This document shows positions 32,884 through 45,845 of a stretch of 64,000 nt of DNA, piece by piece. Source of the stretch: Sipunculus nudus (Eukaryota; Annelida; Sipuncula; Golfingiida; Sipunculidae). The stretch is from assembly GCA_026874595.1 (NCBI GenBank), contig CM049319.1, forward strand, positions 61,574,917 to 61,638,916, read 5' to 3'. Within the stretch, counting starts at the first letter, position 1. The number at the start of each line of letters is the position of its first letter. The translations under genes were made by a program, and so were the position numbers. The notes below the pieces were generated by a model, which did no database searches, was not told the DNA's origin, and saw only the letters and a program-made list of their open reading frames with translations.

Positions 32884-33290
32884 CTTAGCTGACTTTTGGT
32901 CATGCTGAGCTATAGTGATCACTCTTAGACCAACATCTGGCCGCCTCTACCAGCTGTTTGTTAAGTTCTCAGCTATGCTTTCACTGATCCAGTGTCCACT
33001 TCATATGTTCATTGATCCTCACTAGTTTCATCAGTTCCAGAAGACTGGTGGTATCACTTGTATTAATCTTTAGCCCAGCTAACTTTCATGCAGTCATGCT
33101 GTGCTGTTGCGGTCATCCATTTGTCAGCCTGCCATCTTGCCAGTCATAAGTAGGGCACAAATTGGAGAAATTTGACCTAGAAACTTCATGTTTGATCAGT
33201 CTTCTCATAGATCCCAGGAAAATCTGCTAAGAAACTAGGTCACCGTGGCCTAAATTCTGTGAGCTACACAGCAAAAACATGTTTCTAAGC
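32884..33290 (+). mobile_element. Degenerate family B 5' ends
   Basis: 'ttagctgacttttggtcatg' plus 'ctgagctatagtgatcactc' at 32886 and a second, more decayed hairpin near 33070 are followed by a B unit ('gggcacaaatt', 'gacctagaaacttc'). No 3' end is seen. Confidence 0.6.
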
Positions 33291-34505
33291 ATCATTAATG
33301 TTTTACTCCTTTAAGTGTTTGAAGCAGTGCACATTTTTCCCTCAGAGTTGTTACAAAATTCTTTTCAATTTTTATCTCATATTAGCTTGTAAACTTGTCA
33401 ACTTTATCAGGGGGGGGGGGAATTTACCAAAATATAGGCATGTTAACCCCATAACTTTTAAACAATGCATAATTTTCCCCTTAAATTTGATACACAATTC
33501 CATTCAACAATTTTCAGTTCCCTTTGACCTTGATCATCAGTGTCATATCCACAGCTATTGTTTTTTCCATCAATTTTTGGGATGGGAGGATGTGTAGCAG
33601 GTTTTTCCGGGGGGGGGGGGGGGGTGGTATATTTAGGGGGTTGTTTGACCTTACTTATGTTTAGTCTAACAGATTATCAAAGGAGATAGAAGGCACAATA
33701 AGGGAGTGAATTTTTCCCCTTGTTCAATTTACCAGAGGGTCAAATTATTTAAGTTTGTGTAGCCATATTACAAAACATAGCAAATATTAAGTACTGTTGT
33801 CAGAGATTTTTTTTAGAGGATTTGGGGGCTAATCTTGATTCGGAAGACAGGAGACTCTGCTTTATTTACCTGTTAAAGTCAAACTGCATTGTATTTTGCT
33901 GAACCTCTGAGGGTGTTCACTTGATCTTTCATACATGTTAGACATTGTATGAAGAATAAACATGTGTTGTATTACCCTTGGACCTTGGACTTTTACTGTG
34001 TTTAAAACACAGAGAAAAATACCCAGAAAATAAGTGAATGTGAGAATTTTGTGATACCACATTATTTTTGTGTATTACTGGGATGTTAATATTTAACCAA
34101 TCAAATATAATTTCACAGACACATACTAGACTGTATTAAAATGAATATAATTCCTTTTCAAAATTCTGATTTGATTTCATATTTTCAATGCAGCAGCATT
34201 GGATGAATTAAGCTGGGTAATTAAATTAATTGCTACAAAAATGTTAGTTTTACCACTTAGCTTGAGTCATTTCTACAGAATGTCAAACATTATTTTAATG
34301 GTGATGTCCAGTTAGTAATTAAGGTATGTGTAATTTAAAGTTCTACTTGTAAATGTCAATGAATGTTACATAAAGTTACCCCAAACTTTGATGATTCTAT
34401 GATGAAATACAAATCACTTTAATTATTTTAATAATAATTATTCCTATGAGAAAGCTCAATATTAATTAACAATAAAACAAAATTTTAATATTCTAGATAT
34501 ATATA
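33291..34505. other. Spacer with G-runs and repeat pieces
   Basis: G-runs lie at 33409-33420 and 33610-33625. 'catgttaaccccataac' at 33440 matches 43690, a shared repeat unit. No exon was recognised on either strand. Confidence 0.5.
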
Positions 34506-34690
34506 TGTCGTGGCCCAGATTAGAATTTTGATCTGGGCCAGACTAGATTACAATTGAAACTTGTCCAGCCAACCCAGGTTTAAACCGGACTGAACCAGTT
34601 TAAAATCCTGTGGTGGAGATTTTATGACTGAATTCTGGTCTGACCAGATTTAAAACTTGGCCAGCCAAGATTAGAACCTTAATCTCCCCT
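34506..34690. repeat. Short-motif repeat (CCAGATTTAAAA type), copy 2
   Basis: The same word set as 1440-1656 occurs here: 'gatctgggcca', 'ccagtttaaaat', 'gaccagatttaaaac', 'ggccagcc'. It is next to an AT dinucleotide stretch, as in copy 1. Confidence 0.7.
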
Positions 34691-34943
34691 TGACTGGCTG
34701 ATTGGTATAGTAATAGATTATCTTGAATTCTATCATAGAGTCTGAATATAATCTATTTGCACCATTTATTATATCATAAAAACTTGGAACAGATGCAAGA
34801 ATATAAATAAAAAGTTTATATAATATGGGACGCTTTATCAAAAAGTTAAAAGGGACAATGGCTCAGTTATATCACAAATACCATCACAAAATGTGTGTTA
34901 TTGTTGATTTATTCATTCATTAAGCCCAGATAATTACAAATAA

Positions 34944-34944
34944 C

Positions 34945-34985
<41 letters not shown>

Positions 34986-34990
34986 AAAAA
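34944..34990. repeat. (GA)n microsatellite
   Basis: An interrupted GA/GAAA run of about 45 bases. Confidence 0.9.
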
Positions 34991-35043
34991 ACTGAAGTTT
35001 AGTGGCTAGCCTTACTAAGAAGTTTTGTGAAAAATATAAGTAA

Positions 35044-35381
35044 GGCCAAAATAAAAAAAAAGGTATGGTTCTCAGGCACTTTTTTTCAGAAATCAATGCG
35101 GGCGGTCGCTTTTTTTATTTTAAATTTTTTGGTATGTTTCGATAAAAATGTCAAATGATAAGGGAAAAGCATGAAAATAACAGTTTTATTTTGCTAAATA
35201 AGTAAAAGCACTACAAAACAAAGGAAATTGTATGGTTTAACTTCTTGAAAGAAATGTCGGAGCGGCAGCAGCTGAAAAATTGGATATTTTTTATTGAAAA
35301 TCAAAATAAAAATTTTTGATGCGGGGGTTTAAAATTGATGCGGGCGGTGCCTGAGAACCATACCTTTAATTTTTTTTGGCC
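35044..35381. mobile_element. PIF/Harbinger-type MITE, copy 2
   Basis: A 338-bp element has GGCCAAA and 'ggtatggttctcaggcac' at the left and the complement at the right, flanked by TAA on both sides (35041-35043, 35382-35384). The interior is the reverse complement of copy 1 ('atgcgggcgg' blocks have swapped sides), so it is inserted in the opposite orientation. Confidence 0.9.
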
Positions 35382-35384
35382 TAA

Positions 35385-36368
35385 TATGTAAATATTTCAT
35401 TTAATAATACACTGCACATCTAGAATGACAGGAATGCTTTGACAATTAAGTTTATTCTTCTGTATCATCTATAGATTCAGTAGTGATAAAAGGTACATCC
35501 TATTCCATTAAATGATGCTACAAGATAAATAACCCCACCCTGCATGGCTGAAAAGAATACTTGAGGATTCCAGCCTCGGTTATTCAAAACCCATTACTTG
35601 AGTCATAAAGCAGGGGTTTAGTACTAATGTGCTATTTTCATATCATAGTGTCCAGGCTTGTCAAGTGCCCACATCACATATGTATAACATTTTAGAAAAA
35701 AAGAACAAGGCTAGCATAAAAACCTTCTGTGCATATATTTGTCTTTTTGATTATATTCTTTTGGATAGAGTGTTGATAGTGGCAAATGTGTTTAATTGAG
35801 TTTGAGTCCGAATAAATAACTTTCTTATCCAAAAGGTTGAAGGGGGGCAGGGGATTATGTGTGGAAGGGAGACCCCCTCCACCAACCCTGCCCTTACTAT
35901 CTCGTCTTTCAGATGATATTAAATAATGATAAAAAAATTTTAAATATAAAAAGTTAAATGTTTTGATTTAACATTAAGGAAACACAAATGACAAGAATAT
36001 TAATTTTCACCAAAGGTTCTTTGAAATGTTCTTGTTTAAAAAAATTTAAACTCATTAAAAGGCACACAGATATATTCAATAGTCAAGTTAAACTTCAGGC
36101 TGTTCCTTCCTTCAAAATAAAAATGAGCCAAGTGGGCCCCTTCAGAATCAGCCATTCCTACCAGATTTGTCATGGGCTCCTCCCCCTGGGACAGTGGCCA
36201 GTATCTAGTCCTGTCCGGTCCAGAAGATGGCCATATATTTTTATGTACTGTCTGAGAGGTTTTAAGTGTTCTGTGGTTCAAACCACATCCTGGTTACAGG
36301 AGTTTGTGCTAAGTGTCGTATCACAGCAGTTCATTTTCTTGACAGGAATTAATTAAAAGTTACAACTA
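35385..36368. other. Spacer
   Basis: No firm gene was found. Opposing frames at 35988-36356 (+) and 36036-36281 (-) have no recognised domain. The (-) frame is open for 81 codons but lacks splice support. Confidence 0.45.
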
Positions 36369-36712
36369 GAAATATGTATTTTCAGGAATGCAGGTATCTG
36401 CCATGGGGGTGGTCCTTAATATGGGGTACTCCAGAACCTGTGTTTTCATTCACAACTCCAAGTTATTGGTCCATATTCCCAAGTTTGTTTGTGCATATTT
36501 TCTCCAACAAGTGTTTGCATTCATTTATTTAATCCATATTCTCATGTTCAGTCTTTACATGCATATTTTTTTTTCAAATATTCATCCAAGTCCTTACTGG
36601 GTCCAGATCATGAGCCAGACCCACACAAAGGCCCATCCCTGAGGTGCCCTGAAAATTTCATGGGATTCCTTTCATGATTGTGTCATGTTCAGAACACACA
36701 CACCTGGTACCA
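36369..36712 (+). mobile_element. CCTCCGCCA-family element, diverged copy
   Basis: 'gaaatatgtattttcagg', 'gtactccagaacctgtg', 'gtccagatcatgagcc' and 'aaatttcatgggattcc' follow the family order. The terminal GCCTCCGCCA is degraded at both ends. Confidence 0.65.
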
Positions 36713-37689
36713 ATAAAATATCAGTTATATATTGAAGTGCAGGTAATCCTTTGGTAATAAACAGGTAATTAACTGGATCTTTAAAAAAATCAAGTGAAAT
36801 TACTGGCAGATGTTCTCATTCCTACTTATACAAGCATGTATAAATATTGACTAAAAATGTTAACTTAAGTTAACTTCAATTTGACCATCAAAGTTACTAG
36901 AACCCAATCTGCTACAGTGCAACAAAAGATTCATAACAAAATATAAAGTATCAGTACTGGTCATGGCAATTACAATAATAACAATGATGGTTGAAGACTG
37001 CAAGCACTAGTTGGTTCTACCTGTACTTTAAGCCTGTCAATTCATAAATGTTTTGCCCAATCAGTGCAAATGTCTGGAGTGTTTTAATTATAATGACTTC
37101 CTTTCATTAATAAATTTTCCTTGATGGACCTTATCAAAATCTTGTTTACTGGTCAATTTTAATCAAAACAGACAATTGATTTAAACATGAATTGATTAGT
37201 CAACTGTGATGCGAATCCAGTTAATTATTCTCTGGTATATAAGTCTGTGTAAGCTTAATCTGTTACTAGAAGCTTGATTTAGAACTAGAGTATTCATGCT
37301 GTTAAACATGTTATGATAACGCATATTTACTTTTTAGTGGATAATCTGGAAACATGATTAATATCATTTATGGGGATACCATCAACTTTGAAAAGTTGAG
37401 ATGTTTTAATTTTAACTCAATTTGTTAAAGAATAGCTTTAATTCTATTTTTTTTTATGGAAGAAAATTCTATTTCCTTTTGCAGTTCCGTCTTCTCCATG
37501 TGGATTTATACACAAAAGAATCATCCTCTTTTATAATCTTACTTACAGGTTTGTGTTTCACTGAATGAACACTAGAGGGCACTGAAGAGCAGAAGCTGTT
37601 TGACCACAAGTGATAATGAAGATATTTTTGAGGTACATTTTTTTTAGCTTAGTTATAACTTATATGTATGAACACTTTTTTTCCCATTT
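36713..37689. other. Spacer
   Basis: AT-rich, with no gene or named repeat recognised. Confidence 0.5.
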
Positions 37690-38502
37690 CAAATCTCGGA
37701 TGTTGTCAAAATGTATTAAGAGTCAAATATATAATTACCAAAGAATTTAAGTTTGACTCTTGGACCTAGAATCTTCTAACTTGACATCCAGGTTTGTCCA
37801 TGAAAAAAATCTCCTTGGCAACCTGAAATTAGTTCTCTGTTACCCCTATTCTCTGAGCTGTGGAGCTCATAAGTACCCCCGAATAATTAAAAATTTGATA
37901 TAAAAGCTCCAGTATCTGAATAAATAATGAATATATAGCCATGATTCTTTGCATGCATATTAATTATGGAGTGTTTATTCATTTCCTGAAGACTGGTGGT
38001 TCCACCTGTGTTTATTCCAATTTTTACACATGTTTGCCTCTATTTTTGAGACCTCCAAAGAAGTGGTCGTCCAGTAACAGGGCACAAGTGGTAACTGTTG
38101 GACCTATAGAATCTTCTAACATGTAATCCTGCAAGGTCTTAGACAAACCTCCTTGAAACCTGAAATTAGGTCATTGTAACCTATATTCTGCATGATATGT
38201 AAAAGAACATGATTTGAGCACCGTATCAGACAGATTTGCATGATTGGTTACAGCAGGACCTAGAAACTTCTAATTTGATTAATATCACTTTCTTAGAAAC
38301 CAGAAATAATGTCACTGTGACCTATAATCTGCAAGTTGTGTGAGAGAACATGACTTAACACACTATTAGTCAGATGGGCACAAATGGTAGCAGCTGGATG
38401 TAGAATAACTTCACTGTAACCTATATCTATGGTCTATTGGCAAAATGCATGATTTCATGCAAAGAATTCAGCTGAGCACCATGGCCCATGGGCCACTTGT
38501 TT
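37690..38502 (+). mobile_element. Family B element, 5'-truncated copy
   Basis: Units carry 'aatctccttggcaacctgaaattag', split over 37808-37832, and 'ctggtggttccacctg' (37993). The end is 'cagctgagcaccatggccc' plus 'atgggccacttg' (38469-38500). No 5' hairpin is visible. Confidence 0.75.
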
Positions 38503-41500
38503 TAAATTCCAGTTTCAGCCTTGCAAGTAGCAAGAGGCTCTGTTTAAAGTGTATTTACTTATAAATCAGAGAACATTCACTAATACCATTTGTTACATTA
38601 TGTATTAAAATCTGATAACTGGTTTTATTTTAGACTCCCCATGGATTTCATGTATCTAATCGGAAGAATTGAAAGCCTAGCTCACAATCAGGGATAGTAT
38701 GGGCAGCATCAAAAATTAAAGTATCTTCATCTTTACGTATGTTTCCTGTCACATTAGTGATCACGCCACTTGTGGCTCTATTTGTAATTTACAGTGATGC
38801 TTGGTGTTCATCATGCAGTATGAACTCCAAATTGTCAATTACTGTCAGAGTAGACCTCTTTGCATCCTATTAAAGAATATAAAACATGTAAATCCCTGTC
38901 TGAAGTGGGCAGACACTTGAAATTTGTCTGTGCCATCTTTATTATGGATGGGCAGACCAACTGAATTGGTTTCTGTCATCTGATTGGTCAGTTAATGATT
39001 CTGCTGCCTGTGATTGGCTAGTCTTCATTCAGGCAAGATAGCATCCAGCTGGCCAAATTTCTTAAATTTGTGATAGCTATCCTTAGATAGGGATCTGGTT
39101 CCCAAAAGCAGACGTGCATGGGACTCAGATTTGCATTGGGCTGGGTTGCTTAGCTTTCATAATGTTTCTACTGGGGAAATGGCAATGGCTCACATGTGTG
39201 CAATCAGCACACCCCTTGAGCTGGCGTTCCTGTATATCTGAGTACAAACTGAACACTTAATGTACAATATATGCAGAGCCTGATAGTCTCCCATGTGTAA
39301 TTACACTATGTTCCTTTCTAATCAGGCATGGCTGATCTCTTGGTTCTCTTGGGCCTGGGTAACATCTTATTTATAGGTATTCTGTATCAGGTTAACCATG
39401 GGCAGATTAAGACTGGTTTGCCTGTTGTGGTGACCGGGCCGGTTAAAGCTTTAGTTGGTCAAACACATAACACTTGAGAATAGAGTGTAGTTGTGCTTGT
39501 AAATTTGATATTACCCTCAGCCACCTGGTTTGGCTGCCACAGAATGACAGAACCCACTTCAGGTCCTGTTGCAAGCAAATGCCAGCCTAAAATTGCTCAC
39601 CAGTAAACACTGTAAATGGCAAAGGGAAGCCCAGGCTCTTGTTTATCTAGATTTGTACACTCACTGTACCCTCCTTCATGCAACTAGAAACTGGGTGGTT
39701 TGCTACATATGTGTACACGGCATACTTTACGTTTTCCTGGTTTAACTTTCACCTGAGGATAAACTGTTATCTGAGGTTCAATTCACTGATTTGGAACAGA
39801 TTTTGGACTCGCACAGTTTGGATTTGGGACAGTTGTTCACTCAATGTAGGTGCTCCATTTGCTTCTGTGCTTCATCATAATTGTACTTCACATCTGACTA
39901 CAAGAAATTCCAAAATTTGTCCACATTTGTCATCTGACTGAACTGTGCAAATCAAGAAATATTATCCAGAGTACCTAGGCATTTATATAAATCTAAGCTG
40001 TCATGGTATCTCATGTTACAGCAGGGTTCAAGTTTAATTTTCCACTAGTAGAGTAGCAATTTTCTAGTTATTTTTCACATTTTCTAGTACATATTCTAGT
40101 GCAAGCAAAGTATTTGGTAGTTACTTGACAACCAATCATTACTATAATCTGTAAAGTTGAGACACAAACATAATAGACTTTAGGCCAAGGAATAAGCAAA
40201 TGAGAGTGATTCTGGTATTAACTGAACAAGCCACATTCAATCTTACGAAGCCAAGGTCCTGACCATAAGCAGGCTATTTTCTGCATATATATTTAATATT
40301 GGAAGTCAAACTGATACTGTTTTTTTTTTATTAAATATTTTGAAGAAAAAATTGCCATTTTAATTTGCTAGTAAAAAATACCACTTTCAAAACTTATTTA
40401 GAGGCAAAAATAACAAATTTCAAACCCTGTATTTTACAGTATCAAATGTATTATTTTACTTTATTTGCTCTCCATATCATGAGTATTGTGAGTTTGGTTC
40501 ATAATGGTCAGTGCGCAGCTTGTGACCCCATATTGTTGGTTCCCTTTCTGACGGTCGTCTGAGCTGAGTCTCCTAGCGAATGGTCTTAACCACAAGGATG
40601 CACTCTCTCCACCAAGGAGTGAATGAGTACTGACCTACTGGAACAGCCTTTTAGCACCTATCATAGATTTAAGGGTGTATGTGTATGTGTGTATGTGTAA
40701 AGGTATAAGAATGAATAGGCCCAGCATACCAGGCAGGTTACGTCAGATGAGGCTGCATAATACTGGTGATTATATCAGACTATTAAAACCACTACTTTTA
40801 CTGTTACATGATATTATAAATATCATGCATTTATACACGTAAAGAGTTGATTACAAGTCCATGTACTTTCTTGTTCATAAAAAGATTAGCAAAAAGATTA
40901 ACTCTGTTTTATATTTTTTCTAAATAGGGCTTTTTACCTCAGAGCAAAAGGTCCCTGGTTTAAACCTCATTAGTTTCTGTCCCAAAGGTAAACTGATGAA
41001 ATTTCGATGGAACCTGTTAAACTTGCTATTATGTATAAACAGTATATTTGTATAGCTGTTGGATCATTCCAGGCCCTGTGCATATATAAAACCTAAAATA
41101 CAGAATTTGTAATAATAACTTATCATTCTAATCAAGCACTTTATGGTTCTATAAATTTTCATTCCATGGAGGGTGCCACCTGCTTACCTTGAATTGATTT
41201 AAAGAAAAAACTTATCAGTAAAGATATGTCAAAAGGTATGCATGAAATCAAGGCAACACTATTCAAGTTGGCCAAAATTGGATTTTACTTGTGGCATTGG
41301 CTGCCCCCCCCCCCCACACACACACAAATCAGTTTGTTAGGTACTGTATTCTATATGGATTGCTCATTGGAAGATGTATAAACAGGGAAAAAGTGCTATC
41401 TAAGAGTAAACTTTCCACATCTTCATTTAAAGTCCTTAAATTTTAAAATTTATGCAAAAACTTGGGGGGGGGGGGATTAACAGACTAGAAAGAAAAGTAG

Positions 41501-42432
41501 CTGGGTTGTCCAGCAATGACATCACAGTGTAATATACTAATAAGTGTTTCCAGCATATGGTTGCCATGGTAACACACAGGGCCCCACCATCTTGATTATT
41601 ATTATCCTTTTAATTAGTTTGAAACTTACTTGTTCATAAAAAAACAATTAATTACTCTTCATATATTATTTTTATTGATCAACTGGAGAAGTTTATTGTT
41701 TGTGGTGTTACAGGAATAGCCACATGCAATGAAAGTAATGTATCCAGTTTGTGAAATACAAACATATTGATGCTTAATAACACTTCATTGCAGCAATCAA
41801 ACTTTTAAGTTTTAAACATCAGATCAGATGGTCTCTATTTGGTCATACAATTCATTTGGGAAATTAATTTGTGCACATATCTGGAACTTATTAGTGAATT
41901 TTTGTACCTTAATTGGTCCGTGGGATATTAGTAATGAGATTCTGATCTCAGATTAGCTCTTAGCTAATTAACACACCTGTGTCACAGATCATGTCATTAG
42001 GTCCAAACTGAGGTACAATTGGAGCAGCTGGTTAATTTGTACATAATTTTTTCAATAAAACAGTATCAGTTATACTTAAAATGTCTAGAAAATTGAAAGG
42101 GTAGAGGATACTATTGAGAGTGTAACAATTCAGACTTGTCAAAGAGAAACATTCTGAATGTGATGTATATGTGTGTGTAGTTACAGCTACGCATTTACGG
42201 TGTTAAAGTCTATACATTTTAATAAAAAGATAAAGCTCATTGCATCATTGCTAATTCTGTCTAATTATCTATGAATAACGATGCTACATTAATTGATCCT
42301 TTAAATTAGAAACATGCATTGAATTTAACATTGGTTCATGATTTCAAAATTTATTTTATTATTTTAGTTTTAATTGCTATTTGCAACATAAATGCATGTT
42401 GTGTCCTGTTGGCGTTTAGCTGATGTTGATCA
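38503..42432. other. Long spacer without a recognised gene
   Basis: Read on both strands. Inverted CCAAT boxes ('tgattggtca', 'tgattggcta') lie at about 38976 and 39012. A possible decayed tRNA-like B box ('ggtccctggtttaaacctc') is at about 40950. A C-run lies at 41305-41315 and a G-run at 41464-41475. The frame at 39678-39941 has no domain or splice support. Confidence 0.45.
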
Positions 42433-42911
42433 GTGATGTTGGAATCTGACTTTGACTCGAGGGTCCTGGACTCTGACTTTGACTCGAGGGTCCTGGACTC
42501 TGACTTTGATTTGAGGGGTCGGGACTCTGACCTTTGACTTGAGGGTCCTGGACTCTTGACTTATACTGGAGGGGCCTGGACTCTGACTTTGACTCCAGGG
42601 TCCTGGACTCTGACTTTGATTTGAGGGGCCGTGACTCTGACCTTTGACTTGAGGGTCCTGGACTCTGACTTGGACTGGAGGGGCCTGGACTGTGACTTCG
42701 ACTTGAGGGTCCTGGACTCTGACTTTGACTCAAGGGTCCTGGAGTCTGACTTTGACTTGATCGTCCTGGACTCTGACTTTGACAGTAGTGTTCGGGACTC
42801 TGACTTGGACTTGAGGGTCTGGACTCTGACTTTGACTTGGGGGTCCTGGACTCTGACCTTTGACTCGAGGGTCCTGGACTTTGACTTGGCTGGAGGGTCC
42901 TAGACTCTGAC
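42433..42911. repeat. 27-bp minisatellite
   Basis: About 17-18 copies of a 27-base unit (GGGTCCTGGACTCTGACTTTG plus ACTCGA-like) are present. Because 27 is nine codons, both strands stay open: a 9-residue Ser/Pro/Gln repeat on the - strand and an Asp/Leu repeat on the + strand. There is no start context, splice site or codon-level conservation beyond the repeat, so I do not call it a gene. Confidence 0.95.
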
Positions 42912-43659
42912 AACTAAACTACTAAAATGGTAAGGGGAAAGATGCTGGTAATTGGTAGAGTGATCGGTCAAGGTGTTTTGGACCAAAACCCCAGGTGCAC
43001 TCTAGTGGAGTCTCAGTAGGCCTTAAAATAAGGTTCATTTTAGAGGAGAAAATACAAATGAAGACCTTTAGACAATTCACAGAGCTGTCAGTATGGATGT
43101 AAAATTTGTTTTTGTTGTAAATACTGGTTGCATGACTTTGAGGTTGGATATGACAGACTGTGGAATAAGCACTGTCTGTCTCTCCAGGAGGAAGCGTGTA
43201 GCTAGTGATTTTGTCTCTGAATTAAATCCAGATTTGACATCAAAAGACAACATTTAAGATACAATCTTAAGGTGTTACACTGCCACGCGCCATTAAGCGG
43301 TTGTATAAAAAAGTAAAGCAATAAAGATTAGATAAGATGCATTCAAACCAGAGAGATATATACTACCACCATAAAAGATGAGTCAGCTGCATGTGCCAAG
43401 TTATATGCTGTGGTTAACAGGACCATAAATGATCTATTTGCTGGTGCAGCTTATATGCATGGTTGTATAATAGTGCTCCATTTGAAAAAAAATCTACGTA
43501 GAAAAAATCCTCGGACAAACAAAAATGGACAAAATCTCTTTTAGTTGTAAAAGTCAAGCCACTTCCATTCCTTTCCAATTTAAGTATTAGTTACCAAGTA
43601 AAAATAAGTAATATTCGTCTATATAAACATAGTGTAGGGAGTTCCTTTTGAAACGCTGA
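42912..43659. other. Spacer
   Basis: No gene recognised. Confidence 0.5.
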
Positions 43660-43945
43660 CCTAAGGTCAAATATGGTGAAATGTAGGCATGTGAACCCCA
43701 TAATTTTTTAACCAGTACATTTTTTTATATTTAAATTGTTTTAAAAAGTTCTCAGATGAGGTCAAAGATCTTTACCTAGATCTTCAGTGTTAAAATCTAC
43801 CAATATGTATTCTTGTGAATCTGAGGTGGTATATATATTTTCCTCAAATTTTATAAACAAATTGTTTCAGCCATTAACCCATAACTGTATTGTTAGGCTA
43901 TGATGTCATGCTAGTCAGCTGAGCAACCTTACATGGGTCACTAAA
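43660..43945 (+). mobile_element. Family B 3' end fragment
   Basis: A unit shared with 33.43 kb ('catgtgaaccccataat') is followed by 'agtcagctgagcaacct' and 'tacatgggtcact', a B-type 3' terminus. Confidence 0.55.
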
Positions 43946-44170
43946 GTTTACCAATAAGTAGGGCTGTAACAGTGGCTTCATTACTTCATCATGTATATTG
44001 TTTATTTTCCTGGGGTACAAGCTTGAGATCACAAAGGTATAAGAATGACAGTGCATGCAATAACTGAAATTAATTATTTCATTCCAGAGTCTTTATCAAT
44101 TAAACAATACCTTCAGTTCAGTGCATCAATTTATTTGATGACTACTTATTCAAACAAAGAAAGTCAACCA

Positions 44171-44470
44171 GCTTCTGTGACTCAGCGGTTGAGCACTCAA
44201 AACCGGGAGATGATGAAATTTTGAATCTCAGTCCCCACTCAGGGTGAGCACTCTGCAGCTAGGCTTTATGGGAAGGTTTTACCCAATGACCATAGTCCAC
44301 TCACCGATGAGTGTGCCTTTCAGGGGTTCCTCAGTGGTATGACCCAGCAATGGGGATGATTACACACCTAGGGCCCGCAGGTGCAGCAGTCACCAGGCCT
44401 GGGTAACACCAGGATATAAAATGTGAGGAAGTGTGTGACACTGCTCTGTCATGTAGTCTGAAACCAGAAT
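44171..44470 (+). mobile_element. tRNA-derived SINE
   Basis: A pol III A-box-like 'tgactcagcggttgagcact' (44178) and a degenerate B box ('ttttgaatctcag', about 44218) have tRNA-like spacing. About 230 bp of unrelated body follows. It is probably a decayed SINE and not a tRNA gene, since stems do not pair well by eye. Confidence 0.55.
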
Positions 44471-45790
44471 GGAATTCTGCAAATGTACATATACTTAGTA
44501 AAGCAAAAATATGGAGGCGCTTACCTCCAGCAAAAAAAAATTAAAAAAAAAAAAAACAGAGAGTCTCCTTACAGTCTATACTGGATGTTAGGGCTGTTAT
44601 GCCTGACAATTTTGATCTACATAAATGGTCAGGTAAATGATGCTGTTCATCCAAGCATGTATCATATGTGAGAAAACTTTAAATATATATATATATAGTC
44701 TTGAAATAAGACAAAAATGTGCATAGGAAATACTTAATATTGGAAGGAACATACAAAAGTGCTAAGTAGACGCACTTAACAAAAAAGGTGCCTTTAATTG
44801 TTTTAATGCATGGTGCTATCATAGTGAAAAAGTCGCACATCACACATTCAAATGAAACAAAGGGTAGCATTTACACTATACAATCTGGATGGCATAAAGA
44901 TGAGCAAATTTCAAATAGAAGAAAAGATGGAGACCCACTTGATTTAAGGATAAAATAGATCACGCCCATTGACGTAAGACCGTATATTGTTCTGAGAGTT
45001 AAAGTTCGTAAGCATCCATAAATCAACCATCCTTTCCTGCAGCCCAGCGGGTATACTTTGTATAATCTGATAAGATAAACCCATTATCTGATCGAGGGCA
45101 GGCGAAGAAAAAGATGAGTTTTTAATCTTTGTAGAAGTGGAATCGTATGACTCTGCTAATCTGATTTGTCGGATAAAAAAACTTTCAGATGTCTCGATCA
45201 TGTTTTATAGTGAATGATCAGGATACATGTATCACCTGACGAAGCAGTTAGTGGTCATATATCATAGCTTTGTATGTCATTGTAACAGAAGTATATAGAG
45301 TTTAATGAAAATGATATATTTAAATAATTGTAACATAGAATTATATGGTTTCAGTTTTACATTTCTTGATTATAGAAGAAAATGTGTTGGATGTATTAAG
45401 ACTGTAAAACAAATAGATATTTTAATACCAGTAGTTTATTTAGTACATGCAATTCAGGAAAAAGGAGACAGGAAAGGTTGAACAGCATAAATTTTATAAA
45501 TCTTATACCTTTTATCAAATGAAAAATTAATTTTTTTCAAATGAGTGCGTACCAACCCCCAAAGGGAACAATGCAGCTGTCCAGTATATACTAAGGTTGT
45601 TGCGTCACTAATATGTGATGTGGTTTGTTTATATTATATATTAAAAATACAATTAGGTATAAGGTTTAAAAAAAAATGGTAATATATTTCCAGTATAGGT
45701 TAATTCTAAACCAGGTTAAGATATAATATTCCATTGTCAACTCAGAAATGAAACCAAAGTTAAAAATTCTAATTTTTAATATATTTTATT

Positions 45791-45794
<4 letters not shown>
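44471..45794. other. Spacer with a GATA-type module
   Basis: The module at 45061-45115 reads 'aatctgataagataa', then 'ttatctgatcgagg', then 'cgaagaaaaag'. Related copies lie at 48632-48690 and 61469-61530. A (TA) stretch lies near 44686. The - strand frame at 44944-45201 covers the module and is not a recognised protein. Confidence 0.55.

Positions 45795-45842
<48 letters not shown>
45795..45842. repeat. (TA)n microsatellite
   Basis: About 24 TA repeats. Confidence 0.95.

Positions 45843-45845
<3 letters not shown>

Noticed and set aside
42416-42913. 165-residue Ser/Pro/Gln-rich frame on the - strand
   Set aside because: It is entirely a 27-bp minisatellite that is open on both strands; no start context or splice support.
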